Positions 8,734-17,655 of a stretch of DNA of 64,000 nt are shown here, piece after piece. The notes under the pieces are model-generated. The model was not told the origin of the DNA. It worked only from the letters and a program-made list of their open reading frames with translations, and searched no databases. The stretch is from Lachnospiraceae bacterium (lineage in GTDB: Bacteria; Bacillota; Clostridia; Lachnospirales; Lachnospiraceae), in contig JAAUZY010000102.1 of assembly GCA_014804355.1 (NCBI GenBank), positions 1-64,000 on the forward strand, written 5' to 3'. The translations under genes and the position numbers were made by a program. Position 1 is the first letter of the stretch. Each line of letters begins with the position of its first letter.

Positions 8734-9717
8734 TTATAGAGTATCCTGTAGAGCAACCAATACCTTTTCTTTCACACATTCCATACCGGCGGGCGTCAGA
8801 TGGACTCCATCTGTTGTCATCTCTGCCAGATTATCAACCGTAATGCCACAGTGATACAGATCTATTACCGCCGCGCCCTTGCTGTCCGCGATCACCTTGA
8901 TCTGATCCGAGTACTCCTCCGCCGTTAACCCCAGATGATTCTCAAATATGACAAACGGTTGATCTGTTCCCCAGTCACCCACAGGTGCAAGCGTGCAGCA
9001 GAAGATCTGAGCCGTCGGATAATAGCTTGCCAGCTTATCTAACATCAGACAATAGGCATCACTGAAATTCTCCACGTTTCCTTCCTCCACCAACTTCGTT
9101 CCGTCATTATCTCCGATCGGCACGCCATTGAGCAGATCATTCGTTCCCATGTAAATCACAATGATATCCGGGAGCCTTCCCTGGCTTCCGACCAGAAAGG
9201 AGAGCCGTCCGTCACTACAGCCGAACATCGGATCGTCAATACTTAACGAGTCCCCGCTGCAGGTACTTCCGGAACTGGAATTATTGGCACACAGTTCCAT
9301 TCCCGTATCATCTATCAGACTTTTCCACCATGTTTGTGACACATCTGTCAGATCCCCACTCAGAGGATAAAAGACATTAAACCCCTCCGGAATCCAGCCA
9401 TCGTAAGTAGAGATGCTGTCTCCCAGAATCGATATGCCCAGTCCTTCCAATGACACTGGTTCATCAGCCGGTATTTCCGCAGATACGTCCTCCTGCACTG
9501 CCTCGCTCTCTCCATCCGAATCGCCGCTCTTCTCCGACATATTATCCACGCTTTCCTGCACATCGGCCGTCTCTTCCAAAGTTCTCTCTGCCGCTTCATC
9601 TCGCTCCCGATTCACTTCGCTATCCGCTCCTGCGCTGCCGCAGCCGCCTAAACCGCCGCACAGCATCACAGCGCACACCCCCGCACATACCAGCATGTTC
9701 ACTCTTCTTTTTCCCAT
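8734..9717 (-). CDS. SGNH/GDSL hydrolase lipoprotein
   Basis: A 327-residue secreted lipoprotein. Signal peptide 1-25 ends in the lipobox LGGC (Cys26), followed by an acidic linker to about residue 90 and then the catalytic domain. Block I is ISILGDSISTYDG with Ser101 as nucleophile; the GTND motif appears in VIYMGTNDLLNG; block V is TTDGVHLTPAG with the Asp/His pair. Such enzymes hydrolyse or transfer acyl esters on glycans. AAGG and GGAG precede the ATG. It lies between the radical SAM gene and the broken membrane gene and probably acts on a surface polymer, for example removing or moving O-acyl groups. The substrate is not deducible. Confidence 0.88.
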   Translation of the reverse strand: MGKRRVNMLVCAGVCAVMLCGGLGGCGSAGADSEVNRERDEAAERTLEETADVQESVDNMSEKSGDSDGESEAVQEDVSAEIPADEPVSLEGLGISILGDSISTYDGWIPEGFNVFYPLSGDLTDVSQTWWKSLIDDTGMELCANNSSSGSTCSGDSLSIDDPMFGCSDGRLSFLVGSQGRLPDIIVIYMGTNDLLNGVPIGDNDGTKLVEEGNVENFSDAYCLMLDKLASYYPTAQIFCCTLAPVGDWGTDQPFVIFENHLGLTAEEYSDQIKVIADSKGAAVIDLYHCGITVDNLAEMTTDGVHLTPAGMECVKEKVLVALQDTL

Positions 9718-9792
9718 AGTACCTTACTCCGTCCGACTTCCGATCACCGAACGGTCCCCCTTAAGAATCTTTGTCCCCACTGCCTCCTTCTG

Positions 9793-10776
9793 TTACTTCT
9801 TAAACACAGACTGTCTCGCCCCGTGCAGCCGCTCATGGTGTTTCAACACATCATTCACAGCGTCCATACGCAGTCCTGCATCAATGAAATCGCAGCTTTT
9901 ACAAAACGGATAATTCTGTCTGCCGTCCCGGATCGCCTCACGAAGCTTCTTGTATGGCTCGCTGCTCCAACCGTCCTTCAGCGGCACTTTATGCAGATCC
10001 GCCAAATCGGTCACCTCGAAATTATCGCAGCAGCAGATTCCCAGTTTGCCGTTCGGCATGATCCACATGTCTGTATACGGCATAAGGCATGTCTCTTTAA
10101 CAACCTTATTTTTTTTCGCCTGCTTATTCGGCGCGCTGCCCGCGCGATTGGTCAGCACTTCTTTCAGATATCGCATCTGAATCAGGATATCCACATCCTT
10201 AAACTCCTCCGGATGAGTCTTAACATAGTCATAGATCACCTGAATATTGTCATGCATTTTCATATCGAGACAATAGTTATTGATGATAAGCTGATTCACA
10301 TAAGGCACGATCGTTTTCACCTTGTCCACATCCAAAAGAAGTCCGTTGGTAGACATGAAGATAAACGCATCCGGAAGTTTTTCCCTCGCATACTTATGAA
10401 ACTCGACGATCCGCTTATCCAGCCACGGTTCATTATTGCCGTAGAGCGTCAGATGTCCCTTATAATTCCAGTCGTGAAGCTGATCGATGATAGAATAATA
10501 CATCTCATCCTCCATCTTCATATAAGGCCGTTTCTCCGCATGAATATTGGCGGTGCAGAACTCACATGTACTGTTGCACCGATTCACCGTCTCCAAATTC
10601 ACCACCATCGGATGGGGTGCCTCCTTCTGGGAAAAGAAATATTCGATATATTTCTTCTGCTGCCGTCTTCTGGTAATAAACTGGAGCTTCAGATAGCCCA
10701 TGCTGGATAGCTTAGGCAGATATTTTCTGGCATTCCATCCAATGATTCCCCCAAAATTGTGTACTCTGATCGACAT
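9793..10776 (-). CDS. Radical SAM/SPASM domain protein
   Basis: A 327-residue iron-sulfur enzyme. The CX3CX2C cluster motif is CNSTCEFC (Cys67, Cys71, Cys74), followed by a GNNEPWLDK segment in the radical SAM barrel. A second cysteine set near the C-terminus (CLMPYTDMWIMPNGKLGICCCDNFE, then FCKSCDF) fits a SPASM or Twitch auxiliary cluster region. Such proteins modify peptides or sugars. It sits in an operon with GtrA, a DUF6044-like membrane protein and an SGNH lipoprotein and there is no small precursor peptide next to it, so a carbohydrate or lipid-linked sugar substrate is more likely than a RiPP. The start has only a weak ribosome binding site. Reaction unknown. Confidence 0.85.
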   Translation of the reverse strand: MSIRVHNFGGIIGWNARKYLPKLSSMGYLKLQFITRRRQQKKYIEYFFSQKEAPHPMVVNLETVNRCNSTCEFCTANIHAEKRPYMKMEDEMYYSIIDQLHDWNYKGHLTLYGNNEPWLDKRIVEFHKYAREKLPDAFIFMSTNGLLLDVDKVKTIVPYVNQLIINNYCLDMKMHDNIQVIYDYVKTHPEEFKDVDILIQMRYLKEVLTNRAGSAPNKQAKKNKVVKETCLMPYTDMWIMPNGKLGICCCDNFEVTDLADLHKVPLKDGWSSEPYKKLREAIRDGRQNYPFCKSCDFIDAGLRMDAVNDVLKHHERLHGARQSVFKK

Positions 10777-10813
10777 ATTTGTTACCGTGCCTTTCTCTCA
10801 ATATATATTTTCT

Positions 10814-12580
10814 TCACGCCACCTCATATACATAAACCGTACAGCTTCCGTCCCGCGCCGTGTAACTGTCCATAAGCCGCAGTCCGACTTCCTCTGCATT
10901 GGCAAGCTCCAATCTGGAGAAAATATACTTTCCTCCCAACGCGCAAAACGCCTGTACATCAATATAAATATCATAATCTGTAGCATACACGATCTTTGTC
11001 GCATTTACAATACTTAAATCCGTTCCTGAGTACAGGTACGCCCGTGCACCCCAATCATCATAGTAGATTCTGGTTGCTTCCACCCGTTCTAAGGCCGGTG
11101 CGATGATCTTACGAAACTCCTCTTTATACTGCTGGGAATAGAAGCCCAAATATCCGTCCAGTGTGGCGATTCCGTTATACTCAAGCACCGCGGGATGAAA
11201 CCCGTATGCCGCCGACCATTCTCCCTGATAGCCGATTTTTTCCTTAATCTCATCATAAAGCTCCCGTGCATAGAACTGCTCATAATCCAGTTCATCCACT
11301 TCCGCGCCGTGGAAATGCTCATAGGCTCTGTTATAGCATGTATGATACAGATCATTATACCGGTTCGGTGTCAATATAACCGCCAGCACGGCAACGCAGA
11401 TAATGACATTGGCAAGCCACATCTGCCATACTCCCGCATCATACAACCGGATCAGCACCAACAGCAGCGCCCCATACCAGAGAAACGGATTAAAGAAAAT
11501 CGTTCTGTTAAACTGCCATCCCTCCAGCGGGGGAATCAGCCTCTCCACCAACGATCTGAGGGGCTCGAAATCATAGAGACCATATACCACGCTGTTAAAC
11601 AGAATAAACAGCATGAGGAAGTTAAAGGGATCTCTCAGAATCTTGTTGGCCTGCTTCCTGTACAGATATATTCCGTTGTTTACCACAAAATAAAGTACGC
11701 AGACCGGCAGTACCATCTTGCCATGTATATCATCCGCATGAAATATTCCTTCCTTCCAGACCGTACCGATCTCACGCAGAATCTCCGATATCGACAGGCT
11801 GGCATTCACCATCGAAGAACGTATCGTCACCTCGTCGCTGAATAACATCTGTCCGAACAGCCGGTACTCACACACCACATACCCCAGCGCCAGAACCGGA
11901 AGGGCTGCCGCAAGCCGCCACGAAAGCTTCCTGTCCCGTATGGACAGCCAGATGACCGCTATCACAAGATACCCCAGAATAAAAATTCCGTGATAGGAGA
12001 AGTAAGATACCAGCGGATAGGCAAACAATGCTGCATACCACCACATCCCCTGCCGTCTGTAAATCTTCACAAGCAGATACACGCACAACGGAATCGATGC
12101 GAACGCAAATCCGAATGCCGGAAAAAACCAGATAATGCCGTATGCAAATCCCGTCATGCAGATCACCGGGCGGTAGTGCATGTATCGATCCGGAAACAGC
12201 TCCGCCGCCAGCAGCCTGAAAGAAAACATCCCCAGCAGAATCTTGCCGAGAATACCGATCACATACGCCATGTAAGTGGGAAAAATCATATACAGCAGAC
12301 TGTAAGCAGACAGTTCCGACGGAAGATTATCCCTGCTGACCCCTCCCAGAAAGGGAATATCGACACCGTGTTTCCAAAAAGTCCCCGTATTTTTTAGCAT
12401 CTGAAACTGGGCGAGAAAGAGATCCATATTGTCATGGACTCCGATATAACTGCGTTCTCCGTAACCGAAAAAAACAGCTGCCGTCAGCAGCAGATATCCT
12501 GCGATCGGGAACAGGAACCAGTATTTTGTTATCCATATGAACCACTTCTGCCTCGCCATTTTCTCCATCTGTGCCTTCAT
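10814..12580 (-). CDS. DUF6044-like polytopic membrane protein
   Basis: A 588-residue membrane protein with about eleven hydrophobic segments and a soluble C-terminal domain of about 180 residues. The loop after the first segment contains SYIGVHDNMDLFLAQFQML, which I associate with DUF6044 (B. subtilis YkoS-like) proteins found beside GT2 and GtrA genes. The topology resembles GT-C transferases or YfhO-like lipoteichoic acid glycosylation proteins, with an acidic residue pair in the first outer loop. It starts 26 bases after the GtrA stop and is co-transcribed with it. A role in transferring sugars from undecaprenyl-phosphate donors to a surface polymer is plausible but inferred. Confidence 0.72.
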   Translation of the reverse strand: MKAQMEKMARQKWFIWITKYWFLFPIAGYLLLTAAVFFGYGERSYIGVHDNMDLFLAQFQMLKNTGTFWKHGVDIPFLGGVSRDNLPSELSAYSLLYMIFPTYMAYVIGILGKILLGMFSFRLLAAELFPDRYMHYRPVICMTGFAYGIIWFFPAFGFAFASIPLCVYLLVKIYRRQGMWWYAALFAYPLVSYFSYHGIFILGYLVIAVIWLSIRDRKLSWRLAAALPVLALGYVVCEYRLFGQMLFSDEVTIRSSMVNASLSISEILREIGTVWKEGIFHADDIHGKMVLPVCVLYFVVNNGIYLYRKQANKILRDPFNFLMLFILFNSVVYGLYDFEPLRSLVERLIPPLEGWQFNRTIFFNPFLWYGALLLVLIRLYDAGVWQMWLANVIICVAVLAVILTPNRYNDLYHTCYNRAYEHFHGAEVDELDYEQFYARELYDEIKEKIGYQGEWSAAYGFHPAVLEYNGIATLDGYLGFYSQQYKEEFRKIIAPALERVEATRIYYDDWGARAYLYSGTDLSIVNATKIVYATDYDIYIDVQAFCALGGKYIFSRLELANAEEVGLRLMDSYTARDGSCTVYVYEVA

Positions 12581-12606
12581 TCATCACTCTCTCTGTCTGT
12601 TCCCGA

Positions 12607-13113
12607 CTATTTATCCGCTCGTTCGGACTCATCCCGTCCGGTCTCCGGGCTCTGACGTTCCGTCTTCCCCTTCACCTTTCGAAATACGAACAATTTCTGT
12701 CCGAAGAAATTCATCACGATAAAGAAGCACATGCCAAGGAGCATGGCAACATTGTCGATCAGTGACCGGGAATACGTTCCCTGCCCCATAGACAACAGGT
12801 GTGTCACCAACGGCTGTGCTACGCTGAAGGCAATCAGATAGCACACGACGATGTTGAGCGCAAACCGCCACGGCAGCCATTTATCTTTATCTTCCACCTT
12901 GAAGGTCAACTTTCCATTGGCATGATAGGAGAATACACTTCCGATAAAATAGGATATCCCGCTGGACAGCCAGTAATTCATATGGATCAGATTATAGAGC
13001 ACCGCCATGATGATCCAGCCCATCAGCGTGTTGATCACACCCACCATGCCAAAATGTATGACTTCCATGATGAAGTCTTTATACCTCGTATATAATCCCT
13101 TTAGCCCACTCAT
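12607..13113 (-). CDS. GtrA family membrane protein
   Basis: A 168-residue protein with four hydrophobic segments. FGMVGVINTLMGWIIM and the later FIGSVFSYHANGKLTF match the GtrA-like family, whose members are thought to flip undecaprenyl-phosphate-linked monosaccharides. A charged tail (KGKTERQSPETGRDESERADK pattern) follows the last segment. AGGA lies six bases before the ATG. It is the first gene of the minus-strand operon that continues with the DUF6044-like protein. No GtrB-type GT2 is directly adjacent, but several such transferases occur elsewhere in the window (19485, 25996, 57202). Confidence 0.9.
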   Translation of the reverse strand: MSGLKGLYTRYKDFIMEVIHFGMVGVINTLMGWIIMAVLYNLIHMNYWLSSGISYFIGSVFSYHANGKLTFKVEDKDKWLPWRFALNIVVCYLIAFSVAQPLVTHLLSMGQGTYSRSLIDNVAMLLGMCFFIVMNFFGQKLFVFRKVKGKTERQSPETGRDESERADK

Positions 13114-13312
13114 CCCGATTCCTGTGTCCTTCCATAATTCGCTTGTCTTTCATTAAAAACCATACCGAACCATGTTCCCTGCCATCCTCTATAGAAACTT
13201 TCCACCGCTTGCCAAAAGCAATCAGCCTCGTTATAATTAAACTAATTTCTCACAAAAATCCCATCTTCGAATACAATTCATGATGGATTTTGCAACGTAA
13301 CTGTGAAGGTAC

Positions 13313-13341
13313 TGAACAGTCACACTATGTTTCAGTATACA
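13313..13341 (+). promoter_or_regulatory. Possible promoter for the VOC gene
   Basis: TGAACA (13313-13318) and TATACA (13336-13341) are 17 bases apart, 35 bases before the ATG at 13377. The -35 box is only a fair match. The rest of the 263-base gap to the GtrA gene shows no clear feature. Confidence 0.35.
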
Positions 13342-13376
13342 CAATCTTAACCTATTTATCAATAAGGAGCCGTTTC

Positions 13377-13775
13377 ATGTCAAATTTAAAAATACACCAC
13401 ATCGGATATCTTGTAAAAAAAATAGAAGCTGCCACCCGGACCTTCGAGGCCTTAGGGTATCAGCTTGTACAAAGCATCGTGTATGATGACATCCGCAAAG
13501 TAAATATCTGTTTTATGACAAAGGACGGCTGCTGCATAGAATTAGTTTCTCCGACTACGGAAGATTCCGTTGTCTTCGGACTGATGAAAAAATATAAAAA
13601 CTGTCCTTATCACATCTGTTACGAAACAAATAATTTTGAGCAGGATTATCAGGAGCTGCAGGAAAACGGCTTCATTTCCATCGATGTGCCTACACCTGCT
13701 CCTGCCCTTCAGGGCAGGGATGTCGTATTCTTAACCAATGCCTCGGTCGGCATGATCGAATTACTGCGCTCCTGA
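13377..13775 (+). CDS. VOC superfamily protein (glyoxalase/methylmalonyl-CoA epimerase-like)
   Basis: A 132-residue metal-dependent-type fold made of two beta-alpha-beta-beta-beta units. The N-terminus KIHHIGYLVKKIEAATRTFEALGY has the HHIGYLV strand of methylmalonyl-CoA epimerase-like proteins, with likely metal ligands at His (HHIGY), Glu (CCIELVSP), His (PYHICYE) and Glu (GMIELL). AAGGAG lies seven bases before the chosen ATG; upstream extension is unlikely. It is convergent with the acyl carrier protein gene and stands alone on the plus strand. Given the ACP and FkbH-like genes beside it, it may process an acyl thioester, but a lyase or epimerase activity cannot be told apart here. Confidence 0.8.
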   Translation: MSNLKIHHIGYLVKKIEAATRTFEALGYQLVQSIVYDDIRKVNICFMTKDGCCIELVSPTTEDSVVFGLMKKYKNCPYHICYETNNFEQDYQELQENGFISIDVPTPAPALQGRDVVFLTNASVGMIELLRS

Positions 13776-13810
13776 TTAACCCGCTTCAGATATCTTCTGC
13801 AGCTGCCGAC

Positions 13811-14053
13811 TCATCCGATCTGACCAAGAATGATATCCGCCATCTCGCCCACATTCTTCATGGACACCACCTGTCCCATGTTAAACTTCATGCCGAACTC
13901 CTGTTCTACGGCGGCTAACAGATTGATGTGTTCTAAAGAATCCCATTCCTCGATATCATCCGCCGTCGTCGTCTCCGTTACCGTGATACTCTCGTCGTCA
14001 AACACATCACGAAATACTTCATTCAATTTTACAAATACTTCTTCTTTACTCAT
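13811..14053 (-). CDS. Acyl carrier protein
   Basis: An 80-residue four-helix carrier protein. The phosphopantetheine attachment site is in EEWDSLEHINL (Ser39), preceded by an acidic helix (FDDESITVTE) and followed by EFGMKFNMGQ. It is not the housekeeping AcpP type (no LGADSLD core) but resembles the stand-alone ACPs that pair with FkbH-like proteins. The ATG at 14053 has GGAG upstream; the longer frame is not needed. It has its own promoter at 14167-14195, and the FkbH-like gene lies upstream on the same strand. It probably carries a glyceryl, lactyl or similar acyl unit made by that partner for use on the surface glycan. Confidence 0.9.
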   Translation of the reverse strand: MSKEEVFVKLNEVFRDVFDDESITVTETTTADDIEEWDSLEHINLLAAVEQEFGMKFNMGQVVSMKNVGEMADIILGQIG

Positions 14054-14166
14054 ATAGCCATCTCTCCATTCTCTCTTAATCCGTCCGCACATATGCACAT
14101 TTACAGCTTCCATCATTCGACTTCACGACTGCACGTGCATTTCATCGGCTGATCACAATTACTATC

Positions 14167-14195
14167 ACTATAATAGGTTTTACATAATTTGGCAA
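14167..14195 (-). promoter_or_regulatory. Sigma-A type promoter for the ACP gene
   Basis: On the minus strand TTGCCA (14190-14195) and TATAGT (14167-14172) are spaced by 17 bases, about 114 bases before the ACP start, between the FkbH-like stop and the ACP. Confidence 0.6.
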
Positions 14196-14248
14196 GTCCG
14201 ACTCCGACGCCATGCAGCAAGTACACGACATGACCGAAACAATAACAC

Positions 14249-16099
14249 TCACCCTTCACATTCAATTACCGTATTCTTCGGCTCATAATCCGCAGCAATA
14301 TCAAACCGCCATGTACTCACGCCATCCTCTGTCTCGTGAATCTTCTCAAATCCCATGAGTCCGTAGAAATCCTTCACCATAGCATTCTTGGCCGTAGGAT
14401 AATAATATCCCATGATCGTTCCGATGCCGCACGCCTGACAGGCCGATACCATACTGTCCATCATGGCATACTCCATGTCACGCTTCAGCACACGGCAGCT
14501 CATAAGCCATAGCTCTATATGCAGCACGTCACAGGATGTCATTTCAGAATCGCTGATCCGTTCCCCGCGCTGATAGATGTCTGCATCCTCCATACTTCCC
14601 TTCCTGCCGATCACCACAGAAACGACACCATTGTCACCGAATTTATCTTCCAGTTTACCGTAACGCGTGATATAAGCCTCCGCCGCCGCGAACTGCTCCA
14701 CATCACTCTGGGTATATCTTCTTGTGGTCAGATTGAACTGGTTACTCTTGTTGGTAAGCTGGGCAATCCTCGCCATATAGATCGGTTCGAAGGCTCTGAT
14801 CGTTCCTTTCATCTCTAACGACAGCAGATATTCCCTGTAATCCCCGAAGCTTTCCTGCTGATGTTTTCTCTCAATATTCGCCTTATACATCTCGTTTCGC
14901 TTCCTGTCATCCTCCGACAGGTTTGTTACTTCAAAAAATCCGGAATGATCCAGTACCCGGATATATTGCTCCGGTGTGCCGATGGCCGGAACTGACACTC
15001 CTGTCACCTGTGTTCCCACGATCTCCCGTTCCGCCGGATTATCATCAGCAAACACAAGACTGTCAGGCAGAATATTCAGTTCCCCGGCAATCTCTACGAT
15101 GTTCTTGCTCTTGGGTTCCCAGTTCGCCTTAATCAGGATGAAATCATCCGATTTTAGGATACCGTCCGGATGGTTCAATCCGGCAATGGCGTTATCGTAG
15201 TCGTTTTTGGAATTAACATTGAGCATCACACCGATATCTTTCTGGGCCTTAACATAGCTTTGAAATTCCGAGTAAACCTGCCCCATCGGGGTCTCCTGTC
15301 CGATTTCTAAGTTCTCCACGCCATCGTCCCCCACAATGCCGCCCCAGAGCGTGTTGTCCAAGTCCAGCACCAGAGACTTCTTATTCTTTCCGAAAATCGC
15401 TTTCATAATATTCGCCAGATTGTGGGCAAATTCCGGAATCGCCTGCATGCACATAGCGTACTTGTACATATGCCAGTAGAAAGGATCTGACCACCTGTCC
15501 AGACCGTACGAAGCCGCCGCATAATTGATATCATGGATGTAGAAGCTCTCATGTTCTCTGGCATACTGATAAAATCTCTCATTTAATCTGTTCAGGAAGC
15601 TGATCCTCCCCTGCAGATATACCGCTTCCTGATTCCCTAATATCCGGTAAAAAGGATACTCGAAATTATTCTGGATCACGGGACAATGATACTGTCTCGC
15701 AATCTTGTCCCACATAACTCTGAAATGTTCGTACTGATCCTCCAGCAGCGCATCGATCTGCTCCGCTGTATCCTGCACTGTGGGATATGCCGTAATGTTA
15801 CGGTTAGATGTATGAATATAGATTAAATCCGGTGCAAAAGCCATAAGTTCTGGGTTATCAAACATCACATCCTGCCAATACTGCGCATATTCCGACTCAT
15901 AAAACACCGGCTCTATGCCCTGATTCAGCAGGAAAAGTTCCAGCGTCCTGATAATATCATGGGTCGTGCTGCCGCCTAACACTGCGATCTTCTTTTGCAG
16001 CAAAGCAGCCTGTCCGTTCTGTTCTGATAACTCACGCTTGATCTTCTTCGATTTTTTCAGAATATATTCACTGTCAAAAGGATACTCTAATTCTTTCAT
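14249..16099 (-). CDS. FkbH-like HAD-IIIC phosphatase/GNAT acyl-loading enzyme
   Basis: A 616-residue three-part enzyme. Residues about 1-235 are an SGNH-like domain with VLGGSTTHD (Ser44). Residues 240-400 are the HAD domain with LVLDLDNTLWGG (Asp246, Asp248). Residues 430-600 are a GNAT domain with QLTNKSNQFNLTTRRYT and GYYYPTAKNAMVKDFY. FkbH-family proteins take a glyceryl or related acyl group from a phosphorylated precursor, dephosphorylate it and load it on an ACP thiol. GGAGG lies six bases before the ATG. The partner ACP is the next gene on the strand. In a glycan locus it may supply an acyl substituent for the MBOAT or SGNH acyltransferases; that is inference. Confidence 0.9.
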   Translation of the reverse strand: MKELEYPFDSEYILKKSKKIKRELSEQNGQAALLQKKIAVLGGSTTHDIIRTLELFLLNQGIEPVFYESEYAQYWQDVMFDNPELMAFAPDLIYIHTSNRNITAYPTVQDTAEQIDALLEDQYEHFRVMWDKIARQYHCPVIQNNFEYPFYRILGNQEAVYLQGRISFLNRLNERFYQYAREHESFYIHDINYAAASYGLDRWSDPFYWHMYKYAMCMQAIPEFAHNLANIMKAIFGKNKKSLVLDLDNTLWGGIVGDDGVENLEIGQETPMGQVYSEFQSYVKAQKDIGVMLNVNSKNDYDNAIAGLNHPDGILKSDDFILIKANWEPKSKNIVEIAGELNILPDSLVFADDNPAEREIVGTQVTGVSVPAIGTPEQYIRVLDHSGFFEVTNLSEDDRKRNEMYKANIERKHQQESFGDYREYLLSLEMKGTIRAFEPIYMARIAQLTNKSNQFNLTTRRYTQSDVEQFAAAEAYITRYGKLEDKFGDNGVVSVVIGRKGSMEDADIYQRGERISDSEMTSCDVLHIELWLMSCRVLKRDMEYAMMDSMVSACQACGIGTIMGYYYPTAKNAMVKDFYGLMGFEKIHETEDGVSTWRFDIAADYEPKNTVIECEG

Positions 16100-16144
16100 G
16101 TAATGCCTCCGCCTCTTATCAACGTACTTGTCCGCTGTTTATCC

Positions 16145-16174
16145 ATCATAACATATATAACACTCTTACGGCAA
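16145..16174 (-). promoter_or_regulatory. Possible promoter for the FkbH-like gene
   Basis: TTGCCG (16169-16174) and TATGAT (16145-16150) on the minus strand with an 18-base spacer, between the upstream terminator and the FkbH-like ATG. Confidence 0.4.
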
Positions 16175-16175
16175 T

Positions 16176-16204
16176 AAAGGCTTACCGCTGACGATAAGCC
16201 TTTT
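16176..16204. terminator. Hairpin terminator after the SGNH gene
   Basis: AAAGGCTTA and TAAGCCTTT form a nine-base-pair stem with a ten-base loop. It lies 37 bases past the stop of the SGNH gene at 16242. The downstream T run on the minus strand is short, so termination may be partial. Confidence 0.6.
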
Positions 16205-16241
16205 GTTTCACAATATTATACTGTTATAACAGGATCATGTA

Positions 16242-17387
16242 TCACTCCTTCGGATAGAAATCCGCCATAATCAGGCGGCTGGCATATTCCGCATAGGCAA
16301 CACGACCTTCCGCCGTCAGGTGCACGCCGTCTTTCAGATACTTATCCGCGGTATATGCGTCAATACCGCTCTCCTCCATAGCATTGTAGAAGAGTACATG
16401 ATCCTCCTTACGCTGTTCCGCCACATATCCGGCCACTCTGGAGAATTCCACCAATGTTCCGTACCCGTAATTCAGACTGTACGCGTCGCCGATAAACGTC
16501 TCTCCGTTATAGAACTGACAGTAATGCGGGGCAATGATTAAAATGCCCGCATCCGGAAATGCCGCACGAAGCTGATCGACTGCCGCTGACAGTGCCCCCG
16601 AGTAAGTCTGCAGATCGTCTACCGCCAATACTCCGCCGCCTTCCAGATACTTACTCTGATAGATCTGTCCGGTCAGGAAATCGTTGACCCCATATTCAAT
16701 GACAAAATAATCTGTCTTACTGAAGTCGCACTCTTTCAGAATCTCTCCGGCCCGGTAACCGTCTAAGAAACTCCCGTCAACATTGCCGAGAATCGCATTC
16801 ACCACGCCCATAAGGCTTCTGGAATCCCATGTCGAAAAACCAGCATCCTCACTCGGCAACATTGCCGCAGTCGTGCCGCCCATTGCCATATTATATACCT
16901 TAGCATTGCATGTTCCGGAGATTAAGGCCGCCACGCCGCCATTCTCCCGATCGCTATCTATGATACTGTCGCCCAGGAAGACGATCTGCATGTCATACTG
17001 GTGCTCATCCTCTGCCGGTACGGCTGCAGTCTGTAGTAAACTATCAGATTCAGAAGCCTGATCCTGTACATTTGTATCTGCATTGGTATTCGTCAACGTC
17101 TTCTCCGTTTTTTCCGCTTCTGCGATACCGCTCTGCTCCCCGCCTGCTTCCTCTGCGGACTCGGTTCCCACACTCGGAGTGCCTTTCAACTGGTTCCATT
17201 CCGCTTTCAATTCCTGAACCGTCTGGTTATTTTCTTCTTCAAGCGCCAGCCTCTCCCTCTCCATTCTGATCTGAGCCTGTCCGTAGATGATCTCGATGAT
17301 CGCCAGAATACAGAAGCCGATTAGAACGGTCAGCAGCAATGCACTGCTATTTTGTTTTCCTTTTCTCATTTTATTCCTATCGTCCAT
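16242..17387 (-). CDS. Membrane-anchored SGNH/GDSL hydrolase
   Basis: A 381-residue protein with one N-terminal membrane anchor (about 15-36), a helical segment and a Thr/Glu/Ala-rich linker to about 130, then an SGNH domain. Block I is QIVFLGDSIIDSD (Ser141), the Gly block is YNMAMGGTTA, the GxND motif is IEYGVNDFL, and the Asp/His pair is in KDGVHLTAEG. The catalytic domain is therefore on the outer face. AGGA lies five bases before the ATG. It likely adds or removes O-acyl groups from the surface polymer. A terminator follows, so it is separate from the FkbH-like gene. Confidence 0.87.
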   Translation of the reverse strand: MDDRNKMRKGKQNSSALLLTVLIGFCILAIIEIIYGQAQIRMERERLALEEENNQTVQELKAEWNQLKGTPSVGTESAEEAGGEQSGIAEAEKTEKTLTNTNADTNVQDQASESDSLLQTAAVPAEDEHQYDMQIVFLGDSIIDSDRENGGVAALISGTCNAKVYNMAMGGTTAAMLPSEDAGFSTWDSRSLMGVVNAILGNVDGSFLDGYRAGEILKECDFSKTDYFVIEYGVNDFLTGQIYQSKYLEGGGVLAVDDLQTYSGALSAAVDQLRAAFPDAGILIIAPHYCQFYNGETFIGDAYSLNYGYGTLVEFSRVAGYVAEQRKEDHVLFYNAMEESGIDAYTADKYLKDGVHLTAEGRVAYAEYASRLIMADFYPKE

Positions 17388-17543
17388 TTCAATCCTGCCT
17401 TTCCCCTTACGCTCCGGCGGTATGTAATAAATGCTACTGTCATAAGTCCGTGTGTCAAGGAATACGATTTTCTACACAAAAAGAATAACACTTTTCAGAC
17501 CTCTTTGGTACATTTCTCCTTATTTATTAATGAAACCTTTCTT

Positions 17544-17557
17544 AATTCTTAAGAATT
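17544..17557. promoter_or_regulatory. 14-bp perfect palindrome, possible operator
   Basis: AATTCTTAAGAATT is fully self-complementary and lies 15 bases upstream of the -35 box at 17573. It is AT-rich and could be chance. Apart from this and the promoter, the 268-base divergent gap shows nothing else. Confidence 0.25.
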
Positions 17558-17572
17558 GTATTTCAATTCTGT

Positions 17573-17602
17573 TTGTAACCAACCCCTATTATAGTATATA
17601 AT
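17573..17602 (+). promoter_or_regulatory. Sigma-A type promoter
   Basis: TTGTAA (17573-17578) and a consensus TATAAT (17597-17602) with an 18-base spacer, 53 bases before the ATG at 17656. Confidence 0.6.
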
Positions 17603-17655
17603 AAAAAAATAGAAATATGCATTTTATAATTATTACGAAAGAAGAGGAGCCGCCT

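Noticed and set aside
9823-10710. 295-codon plus-strand frame opposite the radical SAM gene
   Set aside because: The minus-strand frame carries the CX3CX2C motif and SPASM region; the plus frame has no motif or start signal.
13790-13810. CTTCAGATATCTTCTG near-palindrome as a terminator between VOC and ACP genes
   Set aside because: No T run follows on either strand and the stem is short.
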